64,000 nt of DNA from Lachnospiraceae bacterium (GCA_029068555.1 JAIECJ010000231.1:58156-122155), one strand, 5' to 3'. Positions 51,330 to 60,824 are shown, numbered from the stretch's first letter. Made by a program: numbers and translations. Notes: generated by a model not told the origin, from the sequence alone.

Positions 51330-52449
51330 CAAAATCATTATTGGTGCAGGACTGTATGGGCTCTATGCTGCGTATTTCTGCGCAAAGCGCGGACAGCATG
51401 TGCTTGTCCTCGAGTGTGATGATGCACCGTTTAAAAGGGCAACCTATATCAATCAGGCAAGGGTACACCAGGGCTATCACTATCCGCGTTCTCTGTCCAC
51501 AGCAATGAAGTCCGCAGGTTATTTTGAGCGTTTTAACGAGGATTATGGTTTCTGTATTAACCGCGCATTTCAGAAGGTGTACGCCACGTCAAGCGAGTAC
51601 TCGTGGTCCGATGGGACACAGTTCAAAAAGTTCTGCGAGGCGGCACAGATTCCGTGCGAGGAGCTTCATCCGGATAATTTTTTTAAGGAAGGAATGTGTG
51701 ACGGCGCGTTTCTGACAAGGGAATACACATATGATGCCATGATTTTGAGAGACTATTTTCTGGACAGAATTAAGGAGACCGAAAATCTGGTCAGGGTACA
51801 TTACGGGGTTCGTGTCGAACAAATCGAAAAGACGCAGGATGCATATGTGCTGTATGTGAACGAAAATGGCAGTCTCCATAAATACAGCACAGGGTTTCTG
51901 CTAAATGCAGCCTATGCGTCTACCAATCAGATTCTTGATATGCTCGGGTATGAGAAGTTTGGCATCAAGTATGAACTATGCGAGATTATACTCTGCGATG
52001 TCAATGAGAAATTAAAAGAATATGGATTTACAGTGATGGATGGACCATTTTTCTCCATTATGCCTTTTGGAAAGACTGGTCTGCATTCGCTGACTTCGGT
52101 CACGTTTACGCCGCATGCGACAAGTTATGATCCGGTTCCGCAGTTTGCCTGTCAGGCGGACAGCGCCGGCTATTGCAGCGGCAGGCATCTTGGAAACTGT
52201 AATGACTGCAAGGCAAAGCCAGAGACGTCATTTCCGTATATGGCAAGTCTTGCGCGCAAATATCTGCGTGATGAGTATGGTTTTACGTACAAAAGCTCCC
52301 TGTTCTCCATGAAGCCGATTCTCATGAGCTCGGAGATTGATGATTCAAGACCGACGGTGGTACGGGTGTATTCGGAGAAACCTGTATTTGTGGGTGTTTT
52401 GTCAGGAAAGATTAACACAGTATACGACCTTGACGATATATTGTCGTAA
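51319..52449 (+). CDS. FAD-dependent oxidoreductase (DAO family)
   Basis: A protein of 376 residues. The N-terminal IIIGAGLYGLYAAYFCAKRG is a dinucleotide-binding GxGxxG fold, followed by VLVLECDD, where the acidic end binds the FAD ribose. INQARVHQGYHYPRS is a block often seen in DAO-type oxidoreductases of polysaccharide loci. A late CSGRHLGNCNDC segment has three cysteines. No membrane span. It probably oxidises a sugar or amino-sugar intermediate, with the NAD-dependent enzyme at 53643 as a possible follow-on step. Confidence 0.8.
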   Translation: MKYDKIIIGAGLYGLYAAYFCAKRGQHVLVLECDDAPFKRATYINQARVHQGYHYPRSLSTAMKSAGYFERFNEDYGFCINRAFQKVYATSSEYSWSDGTQFKKFCEAAQIPCEELHPDNFFKEGMCDGAFLTREYTYDAMILRDYFLDRIKETENLVRVHYGVRVEQIEKTQDAYVLYVNENGSLHKYSTGFLLNAAYASTNQILDMLGYEKFGIKYELCEIILCDVNEKLKEYGFTVMDGPFFSIMPFGKTGLHSLTSVTFTPHATSYDPVPQFACQADSAGYCSGRHLGNCNDCKAKPETSFPYMASLARKYLRDEYGFTYKSSLFSMKPILMSSEIDDSRPTVVRVYSEKPVFVGVLSGKINTVYDLDDILS

Positions 52450-52535
52450 ACGACAAAAGAATTTGCCGTTTTCGATAAACGATGCACACGGCCGTGTAAG
52501 GCATTTTGCCGCTTTGCGGCATGCGGCCGGCGCGT

Positions 52536-52562
52536 GTAAACGCAAATATAGTTTGCGTTTAC
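52536..52562 (+). other. Strong hairpin in a hairpin-rich gap
   Basis: 11-bp perfect stem GTAAACGCAAA / TTTGCGTTTAC with loop TATAG, followed by TATAATTTTAG. Two more dyads lie in the same gap: TTGTCGTAAACGACAA (52441-52456, containing the stop codon of the oxidoreductase gene) and GCCGCTTTGCGGC (52508-52520). It may attenuate transcription or stabilise RNA ends; without a long T run it is not a standard terminator. Confidence 0.5.
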
Positions 52563-52591
52563 TATAATTTTAGTTAGGCGGATGATGATAT

Positions 52592-53524
52592 ATGGCAAAT
52601 AAAGAAAAAAACTTCATGTCTGCGGTCATCTATGTACACAATGACGAGGCGGTCATAGATGGCTTTTTGCGGACAGTAATAAATGTCCTGGAGGACAATT
52701 TTGAGCATTCGGAGATTATATGCGTAAATGATTTTTCCCAGGACAACAGTGTGCAGGTGGTGCGGCGCACAGGCAGTCAGGCGCTAAATACCACGGTTAC
52801 CATTCTGAATATGAGCTATTTCCATGGTGTGGAGGCTGCCATGAATGCAGGTGTGGATCTGGCGATAGGGGATTTTGTGCTGGAATTTGATTCCTGTACG
52901 CTTGATTTTGAGCCGCAGGAGATTATGAATGTGTATTATAAATCGCTGACAGGATATGATATTGTGAGTGCTTCACCAGATAAGAAACAACGCTTTACCT
53001 CAAACATATTTTATAATGTGTTTAACCGATTTACACATTATTCTTATAAGCTGTATTCGGAGCGGTTCCGCGTGCTCAGCCGCAGGGTGATAAACCGAAT
53101 CAGCAGCATGAATAAGTCTGTGCCTTACCGAAAGGCTGTGTATGCCAACTGCGGGTTAAGGACGATGAATATAAAGTATTCTGTCACGGGAGGTCGGCAT
53201 GAAAAAGAAGACAAGGTAGAGCGCAAGTACCGCACAGAGCTTGCGGTAAACAGCACGATACTGTTCACGGAACTTGGGTACCGCTTTTCTGTCACGATGA
53301 CGGTGATTATGATGCTGGTTGCTGTGTTTGTCGCTGTGTATTCGGCGTTTGTTTACCTGTTCAGCACACCTGTTGCAGGATGGACGACGACAATATTTTT
53401 TATGGCGTTTGCCTTTTTCGGACTGTTCGGGATTCTTACCATTATCATAAAATATCTTCAGATACTTGTGGATCTGGTATTCCGACGCAAGAAATACAGT
53501 TTTGAGAGTATTGAAAAACTGTGA
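52592..53524 (+). CDS. GtrB-like GT2 with altered core motifs
   Basis: A protein of 310 residues. The layout is that of GtrB-like enzymes, with an N-terminal GT-A domain and two C-terminal spans (about residues 228-252 and 262-290), but the motifs are unusual: SAVIYVHNDEAVI replaces the common VPxYNE, CVNDFSQDNS stands for DDGS, and EFDSCTLDFEP replaces the DAD/DGD metal site with D-S-C. Activity may be lost or changed. It may work as a partner of the canonical GtrB-like protein at 50340. Confidence 0.75.
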   Translation: MANKEKNFMSAVIYVHNDEAVIDGFLRTVINVLEDNFEHSEIICVNDFSQDNSVQVVRRTGSQALNTTVTILNMSYFHGVEAAMNAGVDLAIGDFVLEFDSCTLDFEPQEIMNVYYKSLTGYDIVSASPDKKQRFTSNIFYNVFNRFTHYSYKLYSERFRVLSRRVINRISSMNKSVPYRKAVYANCGLRTMNIKYSVTGGRHEKEDKVERKYRTELAVNSTILFTELGYRFSVTMTVIMMLVAVFVAVYSAFVYLFSTPVAGWTTTIFFMAFAFFGLFGILTIIIKYLQILVDLVFRRKKYSFESIEKL

Positions 53525-53642
53525 TGAAGATAGTATGGTATAAGTATGGTTAATTTAGTATGGTTTTTATTTATTACTGGAATGTAATGAAAGTAACAAA
53601 ATATTATGACAGGAATTGCAGATAATAAGAGGGGGAATTACT

Positions 53643-54623
53643 ATGGTAGCATTAGTAGGTTATACAGGGTTTGTGGGAAGCAATCTTTATTCAAGGGCGC
53701 GCAACCGCATCAAGGGCGTTTACAATTCGCAGAATGTCGAGAAGGCATACGGGCTGGAGCCGGAGGTATTGATTTATGCAGGTTTGCGCGCGGAAAAATA
53801 TCTTGCAAACAGTGCGCCGGAACGAGATCTGGAACAGATTCTTGAGGCGGAGAAGAATATTAAGGCAATTAATCCGCAGAGACTTGTGCTGATTTCAACG
53901 ATTGATGTGTACAGGAATCCTGTCGGGGTAGATGAGACGGACTTTGTGCTAGATGAAGGAAAAGGCGGAGCCGGAAACGGAATCCAGCCGTATGGACTCA
54001 ACCGATATTATCTGGAGGCGTGGGTGAGAAAGAACTATCCAAATGCCCTGATTATCCGTCTCCCAGGACTGTACGGCTACAATATTAAAAAGAATTTCAT
54101 ATATGATTTCATTAATGTAATACCATATATGCTCAAAAAAGAGAAATACCAGATGCTCAAAGCCTTGGAGAAATCAGGTGATGAAATTATGCTCGATGAC
54201 TGCTATGAGGCGTCTGACAATGGTTTTTACCGCTGTGTCAGAATGGATAAACGCAGGCAGGAGCTTCTGAAGAAAAAGTTTAAGAAGCTCGGTTTTACGG
54301 CGCTTCATTTTACCGACAGCCGCAGTACATTTCAGTTTTATCCGCTGAGCCGCCTGTGGGAGGATATCCAGACTGCATTAAATGCGGATATCACGCTTTT
54401 GAACCTTGCCACAGAACCTGTTTCGGCTGCTGAGCTGTATAAGACGCTGACTGGGGAAGTATTTAAAAACGAGTTGAAGGGAACACCGGCAAAATATGAC
54501 TTTAGGACTACATATGCGGCTAAATTCGGTGGGAAATCAGGGTATATCTGCAGCAAGGAAGAAATACTGGCGGATATCAAAAGGTTTGTGGAGCACAGCA
54601 TTACAGAAGGAGAGCGCGGGTAG
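53643..54623 (+). CDS. NAD-dependent epimerase/dehydratase-like (extended SDR)
   Basis: A protein of 326 residues from ATG 53643 (a longer frame to 53616 lacks a site). VALVGYTGFVGSNLYSRA is a Rossmann GxxGxxG nucleotide site, and a YGLNRYYLEAWVRKNYP segment gives the Y...K pair of short-chain dehydrogenases (here YxxxRYYLE, so the lysine is not in the classic place). LIIRLPGLYG follows, as in RmlD/WcaG-type sugar-nucleotide enzymes. It probably reduces or epimerises a nucleotide sugar. It is followed 14 bases on by the TIM-barrel protein. Confidence 0.75.
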   Translation: MVALVGYTGFVGSNLYSRARNRIKGVYNSQNVEKAYGLEPEVLIYAGLRAEKYLANSAPERDLEQILEAEKNIKAINPQRLVLISTIDVYRNPVGVDETDFVLDEGKGGAGNGIQPYGLNRYYLEAWVRKNYPNALIIRLPGLYGYNIKKNFIYDFINVIPYMLKKEKYQMLKALEKSGDEIMLDDCYEASDNGFYRCVRMDKRRQELLKKKFKKLGFTALHFTDSRSTFQFYPLSRLWEDIQTALNADITLLNLATEPVSAAELYKTLTGEVFKNELKGTPAKYDFRTTYAAKFGGKSGYICSKEEILADIKRFVEHSITEGERG

Positions 54624-54637
54624 CCCGGAGGTTTGGA

Positions 54638-55459
54638 ATGAAACTTGCAATATCAAATATCGCATGGACGACGCAGGAGGATGAAACAGTATATGCCATG
54701 ATGAAAAAGTATGGGTATACTGGACTGGAAATTGCACCGACGCGCTTTTTTGAGACCAATCCGTATGAGGATTTGGGAGTGGTTCAGGGATGGTGTGCGG
54801 AATTTGGTGCAGAGACCGGATTTGCGATACCGTCGATGCAGTCAATCTGGTTTGGAAGAACGGAAAAACTTTTTGCCGACACACAGCAGAGGCAGGTGTT
54901 ATTGGCGTATACCAAAAAGGCAGTGGATTTTGCGTCGGCAGTCCGGTGTGCGAATCTCGTGTTCGGCTGTCCCAAAAACAGGACGCTTCCTGATGTTTCG
55001 GACAATGCGCTGCGGAGTCAGGGAACTGCATTTTTCAGAGAGCTTGGGATGTATGCCTGTGAAAAGAATACTGCGATTGGTATGGAAGCGAATCCGGCAA
55101 TTTACAATACAAATTATATCAACACGACACAGGAGGCGGTTTCGCTGATAAGGGAAGTCGGGTCGGCGGGCTTTCTGCTCAACCTTGACACCGGAACCAT
55201 GATTGAGAACAGGGAGCCGGTGGAAGCGCTCGATGGCAGTGCCGAGCTGATAAATCATGTCCATATCAGTGAGCCGTTTCTGAAGCCGGTTGTCATGGAT
55301 GGCGGCAGAAGGACATTTCATGGTGAACTGGCTGCATTTTTGCGGGAAAACAAATATCAAGGTTATGTGTCCGTGGAGATGGGGAAGGCAGAAGACGCAG
55401 CTGGCAGGATTTCCATGCTGGATGAAATACTGGCATACGGAAAGGAGATGTTTGGATGA
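54638..55459 (+). CDS. Sugar isomerase/epimerase-like TIM barrel
   Basis: A protein of 273 residues of the xylose-isomerase-like TIM-barrel family (AP endonuclease 2 fold). Visible elements are the starting KLAISNIAWTTQEDE, GYTGLEIAPTRFF, a GMEANPAIYNTNYINT strand with the metal-binding Glu, LNLDTGTMIENREP, NHVHISEPF with the His ligand, and a final GYVSVEMGKAED. It would isomerise or epimerise a keto-sugar. It overlaps the next GT2 gene by 4 bases, so the two products are likely used together. Confidence 0.8.
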   Translation: MKLAISNIAWTTQEDETVYAMMKKYGYTGLEIAPTRFFETNPYEDLGVVQGWCAEFGAETGFAIPSMQSIWFGRTEKLFADTQQRQVLLAYTKKAVDFASAVRCANLVFGCPKNRTLPDVSDNALRSQGTAFFRELGMYACEKNTAIGMEANPAIYNTNYINTTQEAVSLIREVGSAGFLLNLDTGTMIENREPVEALDGSAELINHVHISEPFLKPVVMDGGRRTFHGELAAFLRENKYQGYVSVEMGKAEDAAGRISMLDEILAYGKEMFG

Positions 55460-56250
55460 TATATGGCGGAAGAATAGGTGTTCCGGCTTTTGCATATTTT
55501 GAATATGCCAAAAAGACAAAGAATTATGTGGTGCTCATTCCCGTGATTAATGAGGGTGAGCGCATTTTAAAGGAATTGTACCGTGCATATAAGCACAATA
55601 TTTCCGGACATGCGGATATTGTCATCTGTGACGGCGGTTCGTCGGATGGAAGCCTGGAGGAGCGCAAGCTTAGAAAGCTTGGTGTCAACACACTGCTTGT
55701 CAAGAAAGACAAGGGAAAGCAGGGCGCACAGCTGCGCATGGGAATATACTGGGCGCTTCAGCGGGGCTACAAGGGTGTTATTACGATAGACGGAAATTAT
55801 AAGGACAGTATAGAGGATATCCCACGTTTTATTCAGAAACTTGAGGAGGGATATGACTTTGTCCAGGGTTCCCGTTTTATAAAGGGAGGACGGGCTGTCA
55901 ATACGCCCCCGGTCAGAAATCTGGCAGTGCGTCTGATTCATGCGCCAGTGATATCGCTCACCGCCGGACAGCGCTTTACAGATACAACCAATGCATACAG
56001 GGCGTACTCTGCAAGGTATCTGAAGGATGACAGGGTTGCACCGCTGCGTGATGTGTTTATGACCTATGAGCTTTTGGCATATCTGTCCGTCAGGGCGACA
56101 CAGCTTGGGTATCGGGCATGTGAGATACCCGTTACACGGGCGTATCCCAAAAAGGGGAAGACACCGACAAAGATAAGCTTTATCAAGGGTAACAGTGAGC
56201 TGATGAAAATACTTTTTAAAAACCTGCGTGGTGAATACCAGCCGAAATAG
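55456..56250 (+). CDS. GT2 glycosyltransferase (DPM1-like, no membrane anchor)
   Basis: A protein of 264 residues. An N-terminal stretch of about 25 residues is followed by YVVLIPVINEGERILKEL, VICDGGSSDGSLEE and ITIDGNYKDSIEDI, the GT-A core with an unusual DGN in place of DAD. FVQGSRFIKGG and FTDTTNAYRAYS are also typical of DPM1-type transferases. No C-terminal spans, unlike the GtrB-like enzymes. Last gene of the 50340-56250 group. Confidence 0.82.
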   Translation: MIYGGRIGVPAFAYFEYAKKTKNYVVLIPVINEGERILKELYRAYKHNISGHADIVICDGGSSDGSLEERKLRKLGVNTLLVKKDKGKQGAQLRMGIYWALQRGYKGVITIDGNYKDSIEDIPRFIQKLEEGYDFVQGSRFIKGGRAVNTPPVRNLAVRLIHAPVISLTAGQRFTDTTNAYRAYSARYLKDDRVAPLRDVFMTYELLAYLSVRATQLGYRACEIPVTRAYPKKGKTPTKISFIKGNSELMKILFKNLRGEYQPK

Positions 56251-56297
56251 TGACGAAAAAACTGTGAAAAATCAAGAGGATTTTGGAATTATACAGA

Positions 56298-56327
56298 TTT
56301 ACATGCCAATGTGTAACATGTTATAAT
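56298..56327 (+). promoter_or_regulatory. Strong promoter of the initiation operon
   Basis: TTTACA (56298-56303), 18-base spacer, extended -10 ATGTTATAAT (TATAAT 56322-56327). It lies about 40 bases before the phosphoglycosyl transferase start. Confidence 0.75.
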
Positions 56328-56368
56328 TCAAAGTATTGTGGATATTATTTAAAAGCTGAGGGAGTAGA

Positions 56369-57793
56369 ATGGAAAATGTCAGAAGAAAGAATAAAATGAT
56401 AGAGACATACAGTATTCTTTTGATTGATATATTATGTGCGGTTGTTTCGTATGTGCTGGCGTTATTTATACGGTTTAACATTATTCATTACGAGAACTAT
56501 CCCAAGCAGTTCCACCTTATGGTCGGAGCATATATTGTGATATTGTGTCTGCTTTACAATATGTTCCTTGACGGAAACAGAAATTTTTTTACAAGGGGAT
56601 ACTACCAGGAGTTTTATTATACATTCCGGTATACAGTCATTATTGTGGTGGGCTTAGTGGTAGTTTTGTATCTCACACAGCAATCGTATGACTTTTCTCG
56701 TTCTGTATACGGATTTTTCTCGGTTTTGAATATACTGATAACGTATTGTGTGCATATGGTATTTAAAAAGGCCATCTGGAAATACTACAGGAAAAGTACG
56801 AATGCCGAAAAGATGCTTGTCATTACACGGGATGTTATGGCAGAGGAGGTAATTGGCAACCTGTTAAAGGGAAAAGAGTGGTACTATGATATTACTGCCG
56901 CTGCGATTTATGATGCGGACAGGAAAGGCAGCACAGTGAAGGAAGTGCCAGTTGTCGCTTCACGGGCAGATTTATATGATACTGTAGTGCAGATGATGGT
57001 GGATGAGGTGTTTATATGTCTTCCGGGTGTTCCCGCGATTGAGATACGGGATATGGTCCAGCGGTTTGAGGAAATGGGACTCACATGTCATTATAATGTT
57101 GACTTGTTCAGCCGGGCGAATCCCAATACTTATGTACAGCAGCTTGCAGGCTACAGTGTGATATCCTTTGCGCTAAAAACAATGGATTCCAGGAGACTGC
57201 TTATCAAGCGGTGCATGGATATATTAGGCGCGCTTGTAGGTCTGACTATCACTGCCGTGATAACGCCGTTTGTCGCGCTGGCAATCAGGATTGACTCGCC
57301 AGGGCCTGTGTTTTTTTCACAGACGCGTATCGGGAAAAATGGGCGGCGGTTTAAGATATGGAAGTTCCGATCCATGTACATTGACGCCGAGGAGCGGAAA
57401 AAAGAACTGGAGGCGAAAAACGAGATAAAGGGTCTGATGTTTAAGATGGAGGATGACCCGCGTGTTACAAAGGTAGGCAGATTTATCCGAAAGACAAGCA
57501 TTGATGAGACGCCGCAGTTTCTCAATATTCTTGTGGGCGACATGAGTCTGGTAGGCACACGTCCGCCGACTGAGGATGAGTTCGAAAAATATAACGGATA
57601 TTATAGAAGACGTATGAGTATTACTCCTGGCCTTACAGGAATGTGGCAGGTGAGCGGCAGAAGTGATATACAGGATTTTGAGGAGATTGTAAAACTGGAC
57701 CTGGCGTACATAGACAATTGGTCACTGGGGCTTGACATCAAGATATTGTTTATGACAGTGTTTACGGTTTTAGGAGGTAAAGGTTCGAAGTAA
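56369..57793 (+). CDS. Polyprenyl phosphoglycosyl transferase (WcaJ/CpsE type)
   Basis: A protein of 474 residues. Four N-terminal spans (to about residue 120), a Rossmann-like middle domain, a fifth hydrophobic segment at about residues 280-300, and the C-terminal bacterial sugar transferase domain with SPGPVFFSQTRIGKNGRRF, KFRSMY and KTSIDETPQFLNIL. It moves a sugar phosphate from a nucleotide sugar to undecaprenyl phosphate and so starts the repeat unit. First gene after a strong promoter and followed by the TagA/WecG-like gene, the expected second step. Confidence 0.92.
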   Translation: MENVRRKNKMIETYSILLIDILCAVVSYVLALFIRFNIIHYENYPKQFHLMVGAYIVILCLLYNMFLDGNRNFFTRGYYQEFYYTFRYTVIIVVGLVVVLYLTQQSYDFSRSVYGFFSVLNILITYCVHMVFKKAIWKYYRKSTNAEKMLVITRDVMAEEVIGNLLKGKEWYYDITAAAIYDADRKGSTVKEVPVVASRADLYDTVVQMMVDEVFICLPGVPAIEIRDMVQRFEEMGLTCHYNVDLFSRANPNTYVQQLAGYSVISFALKTMDSRRLLIKRCMDILGALVGLTITAVITPFVALAIRIDSPGPVFFSQTRIGKNGRRFKIWKFRSMYIDAEERKKELEAKNEIKGLMFKMEDDPRVTKVGRFIRKTSIDETPQFLNILVGDMSLVGTRPPTEDEFEKYNGYYRRRMSITPGLTGMWQVSGRSDIQDFEEIVKLDLAYIDNWSLGLDIKILFMTVFTVLGGKGSK

Positions 57794-57824
57794 TCTTGAC
57801 GGATAGAGGGTGACGTATCATAAG

Positions 57825-58607
57825 ATGGCAGAGCTGCAATATTGTGAGATATTAAAAACAAATATAAATGTGACAAATATGAAGGATACCCTCGCTTATA
57901 TCAGTGCTCACATTGATGAGCTTAGAGGGAGCTATATCTGTGTATCGAACGTTCATACTACTGTTATGTCATATGAGCGAAAAGAGTACCGTACTATCCA
58001 GAACAGTGCGGCAATGGCGCTGCCGGATGGGGCGCCTTTATCTGGTTACAGCCGGATAACAGGTTTCAGGGATGCGGATCGCGTCACAGGACCAGACCTG
58101 ATGACGGAATTGTTCAAGGTTTCGCCGCAAAGGGGGTACCGGCATTTCTTTTATGGATCCACACAGGAGACGCTGGATGTTATAAGGGCAGTGATTCAAA
58201 ACGATTATCCGGGTCTGGTGGTTGCAGGAATGTATGCGCCTCCATTTCGGCCGCTTACGCCTGAGGAAGACAGACAGGTCATTGAACGGATTAACAGTAC
58301 AAAACCTGATTTTGTCTGGGTAGGTCTCGGGGCGCCGAAACAGGAGGAGTGGATGTATGCCCATAGAGGAAAGCTTGGCGCAGTGGCAATAGGAGTAGGA
58401 GCCGGGTTTGATTATCTTGCAGGTAATATCAAGCGGGCACCGCGTATTATGCAGGCACTCTATATGGAATGGCTGTACAGACTGATACAGGATCCCAGGC
58501 GGCTGTTGAAAAGATATGTGTCGACAAATGTGAAATTTGTCTGGTTTTTATTAAAAGAGAGACATTTGATGAAAAAAAACAATAAAACCAAAAGGGATAA
58601 AGTATGA
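57825..58607 (+). CDS. WecG/TagA/CpsF family glycosyltransferase
   Basis: A protein of 260 residues. ATG at 57825 or GTG at 57810; neither has ideal spacing from AGAGGG. Family blocks: VCVSNVHTTV-like start of the core (SNVHTTVMSYE), MALPDGAPL with the catalytic-type Asp, DRVTGPDLM, RHFFYGSTQETLD, WVGLGAPKQEEWM and IGVGAGFDYLAGNIKRAP. Members add ManNAc, its uronic acid, or glucose as the second sugar of a lipid-linked unit; the epimerase at 18461 could provide UDP-ManNAc. Overlaps the deacetylase gene by 4 bases. Confidence 0.9.
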   Translation: MAELQYCEILKTNINVTNMKDTLAYISAHIDELRGSYICVSNVHTTVMSYERKEYRTIQNSAAMALPDGAPLSGYSRITGFRDADRVTGPDLMTELFKVSPQRGYRHFFYGSTQETLDVIRAVIQNDYPGLVVAGMYAPPFRPLTPEEDRQVIERINSTKPDFVWVGLGAPKQEEWMYAHRGKLGAVAIGVGAGFDYLAGNIKRAPRIMQALYMEWLYRLIQDPRRLLKRYVSTNVKFVWFLLKERHLMKKNNKTKRDKV

Positions 58608-59536
58608 ATAATAGAGTTTGGTTCCATGCAGATGATTTTGGGGTGACACAGGAGCAGTCGGAAAGGATACTGGAGTGTTATCAAAACGGTGCTTTGAACA
58701 GTATCAGCGTACTGCCAAATTCCAGGGCGCTGAAGGAATCATTGCAGCTTCTCAACAGTGCCGATCCAGGCGGTAGTGAGATTAGACGGGTTCTCCACCT
58801 TAATTTCGTGGAAGGACGTGCGCTTGCGGGGGCACAACGTGTACCGGATCTGGTGGATAGTACTGGTCGTTTCGACAAAACGTTTATACAGTTTTTTCTA
58901 TGGAACTATCTGAAAAGAGGCGCAGCAAGGCAGAGACTGGCAGAACAGATCAGACTGGAGATTGCGGCACAGCTTAGGGCAGTCACAACAGAGAATGATT
59001 ATAAAATTACAGCGGTTGATTCCCATCAGCATTATCATATGATTCCTGTAGTGTTTGACAGTCTGATGGAGGTGCTGTCCGATAAGGAATTTGCACATCT
59101 TGGCATACAATATATCCGCATACCGGTTGATCCGGCAGCTCCACTGATGCATGATGCACGGATGTGCAGGGGGGTGCCAATGATTAACTGGGTGAAATGG
59201 TGTATCCTGAAAATATATCAGAAACGCAATCACAATATCCTGCAAAACAGAGGGATAAAGGCACCTGTGTTCTTTGGCATATTTTACACCTGTGAGATGA
59301 AAAAAGAAGTTGTGGAGGCTTTGTTTCCGGCGTACCAGCATTGTGCTGACAAGCGCGGCGAAGATCTGGAACTTATGTTCCACCCAGGGAATCTTATGGC
59401 GCGGCATGAACTTTTGGATGAGCGGAGTAAGCAGCTTGCTGATTTTTATATGTCTGACAACAGGTATTATGAGGCTGAATGTTTAAAGGTGATAAAACAT
59501 TCGGTCAGTGTCCGGAATACGGACAGATTGGAGTAA
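58604..59536 (+). CDS. ChbG/YdjC-type carbohydrate deacetylase
   Basis: A protein of 310 residues. VWFHADDFGVT near the N-terminus has the Asp-Asp pair and AVDSHQHYHM the histidines that bind the metal in the ChbG/HpnK/YdjC deacetylase family, and ELMFHPGN supplies a further ligand. No signal sequence, so it acts in the cytoplasm or on lipid-linked intermediates at the membrane, removing N-acetyl groups. Coupled to the TagA/WecG-like gene upstream by a 4-base overlap, which suggests it acts on the early disaccharide. Confidence 0.87.
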   Translation: MNNRVWFHADDFGVTQEQSERILECYQNGALNSISVLPNSRALKESLQLLNSADPGGSEIRRVLHLNFVEGRALAGAQRVPDLVDSTGRFDKTFIQFFLWNYLKRGAARQRLAEQIRLEIAAQLRAVTTENDYKITAVDSHQHYHMIPVVFDSLMEVLSDKEFAHLGIQYIRIPVDPAAPLMHDARMCRGVPMINWVKWCILKIYQKRNHNILQNRGIKAPVFFGIFYTCEMKKEVVEALFPAYQHCADKRGEDLELMFHPGNLMARHELLDERSKQLADFYMSDNRYYEAECLKVIKHSVSVRNTDRLE

Positions 59537-59538
59537 TT

Positions 59539-60735
59539 ATGAAAAAATTTTTTCGAAACAAAAAGGCATTGACAGCAATTTGTGCGGCGGCATTGACAAT
59601 GAGCACAGCCCTTTGCGGCTGCGGAGAGAGAACAGATGAGGCGCTTATCGTGAGGGAAAGTGAAACGCCGTTAGTGGGTGCTGTGTGTGTTGAGGGGTGC
59701 ACCTGTACAGGATGTATCTGCTGCGGCACTGTTGGTTCGGCGAATAATGTGCTGGCGTCATTATCGGAACCGGAAACCGAGTCAGAGACGATACAGGAGA
59801 CGTTCACTGTCCCTGAGGCAGAACAGGCATCGCAAACTGAAAGCGCTGAGGAGGGCGGACAGGAACAGACAACGACACAGGAAGAACCCGATACATCCGG
59901 TCTAAGCGAGATAGAAAAGCTCTCTGAAGGGGAGATTGAGGCAAGAAAAGAACAGCAGACGAACTTTGCGGAGGCGCGGGCGACGCTGTATGGACTCAAG
60001 AACTCAAAGGATAAGACATCAAAGATTAACCAGATGGACAGACAGATTCTGGCAAATAATTCTTACGACTTTAGCAAAAAAAATATTGTATTTATTGGGG
60101 ATAGCATCACGGAGGGCATTACAAGTGCAGTAGATATAAATGGCAACCGTATTAGTTATGTTACATATGCTGACTCCTATCTTCATTTCCAACGCGTGCT
60201 CAATCATGGCATGGGCGGCAGGATGTTTTCGGTATACGGGGATGAAAGCTTGTCGCTGGCTTTGAACTTTGGCAATGTAACCAATGTGGATTCTGATATC
60301 ATTGTTGTCTTTGCCGGTGTGAATGACTACCTGAGCACGCCGCCCAATAAGCGTTTTGGAGATATCAATGACAAGCTTAGCACAGCAGGTTACTGCGGAT
60401 CTGTGCGGTATTTCATGAAACAGCTGCAGGAATACTACAGTGACAATGAGATCTTTTTCGTCACGATGTACAATACAAACAAAAAGGTGGACTGCACTTA
60501 TTCTGATGTGAAAGGGCAGCCTACACTGAATGACTATATGGATGTGCAGAGAAAGCTCGCCAAGGAATATGGATTCAATATTATAGAACTGTACAATATC
60601 GGTTTTATGGACTGTACGGATAAGGAGTCGGCTGACTTTTATCTGAGAGATGGGCTTCATCCGAAGGATAATGGGAATATCGTGCTGGGTGAGCACATTG
60701 CAGCGGAGCTGTCCCTCTACTTTGGACAGAAGTGA
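59539..60735 (+). CDS. SGNH/GDSL hydrolase-like lipoprotein with cysteine cluster
   Basis: A protein of 398 residues from ATG 59539. Lipoprotein-like signal ending at ALCGC (Cys26 or Cys28). Residues 50-62 hold six cysteines in CVEGCTCTGCICC, an unusual cluster. A Glu/Thr/Gln-rich linker follows to about residue 145, then the hydrolase domain with VFIGDSITEG (Ser189), FAGVNDY and RDGLHPKDNG (Asp371, His374). It would remove or transfer an acyl group outside the cell. The cysteines may bind metal, form disulfides or anchor the protein. Confidence 0.83.
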   Translation: MKKFFRNKKALTAICAAALTMSTALCGCGERTDEALIVRESETPLVGAVCVEGCTCTGCICCGTVGSANNVLASLSEPETESETIQETFTVPEAEQASQTESAEEGGQEQTTTQEEPDTSGLSEIEKLSEGEIEARKEQQTNFAEARATLYGLKNSKDKTSKINQMDRQILANNSYDFSKKNIVFIGDSITEGITSAVDINGNRISYVTYADSYLHFQRVLNHGMGGRMFSVYGDESLSLALNFGNVTNVDSDIIVVFAGVNDYLSTPPNKRFGDINDKLSTAGYCGSVRYFMKQLQEYYSDNEIFFVTMYNTNKKVDCTYSDVKGQPTLNDYMDVQRKLAKEYGFNIIELYNIGFMDCTDKESADFYLRDGLHPKDNGNIVLGEHIAAELSLYFGQK

Positions 60736-60824
60736 TAAAGCAATATATGAAACCGCAGCATGCATTGAAGAAAAAAAATTGGGAATACTTACAGAGAAAA
60801 ACTTAAGAATGGGAGAAACATCAG

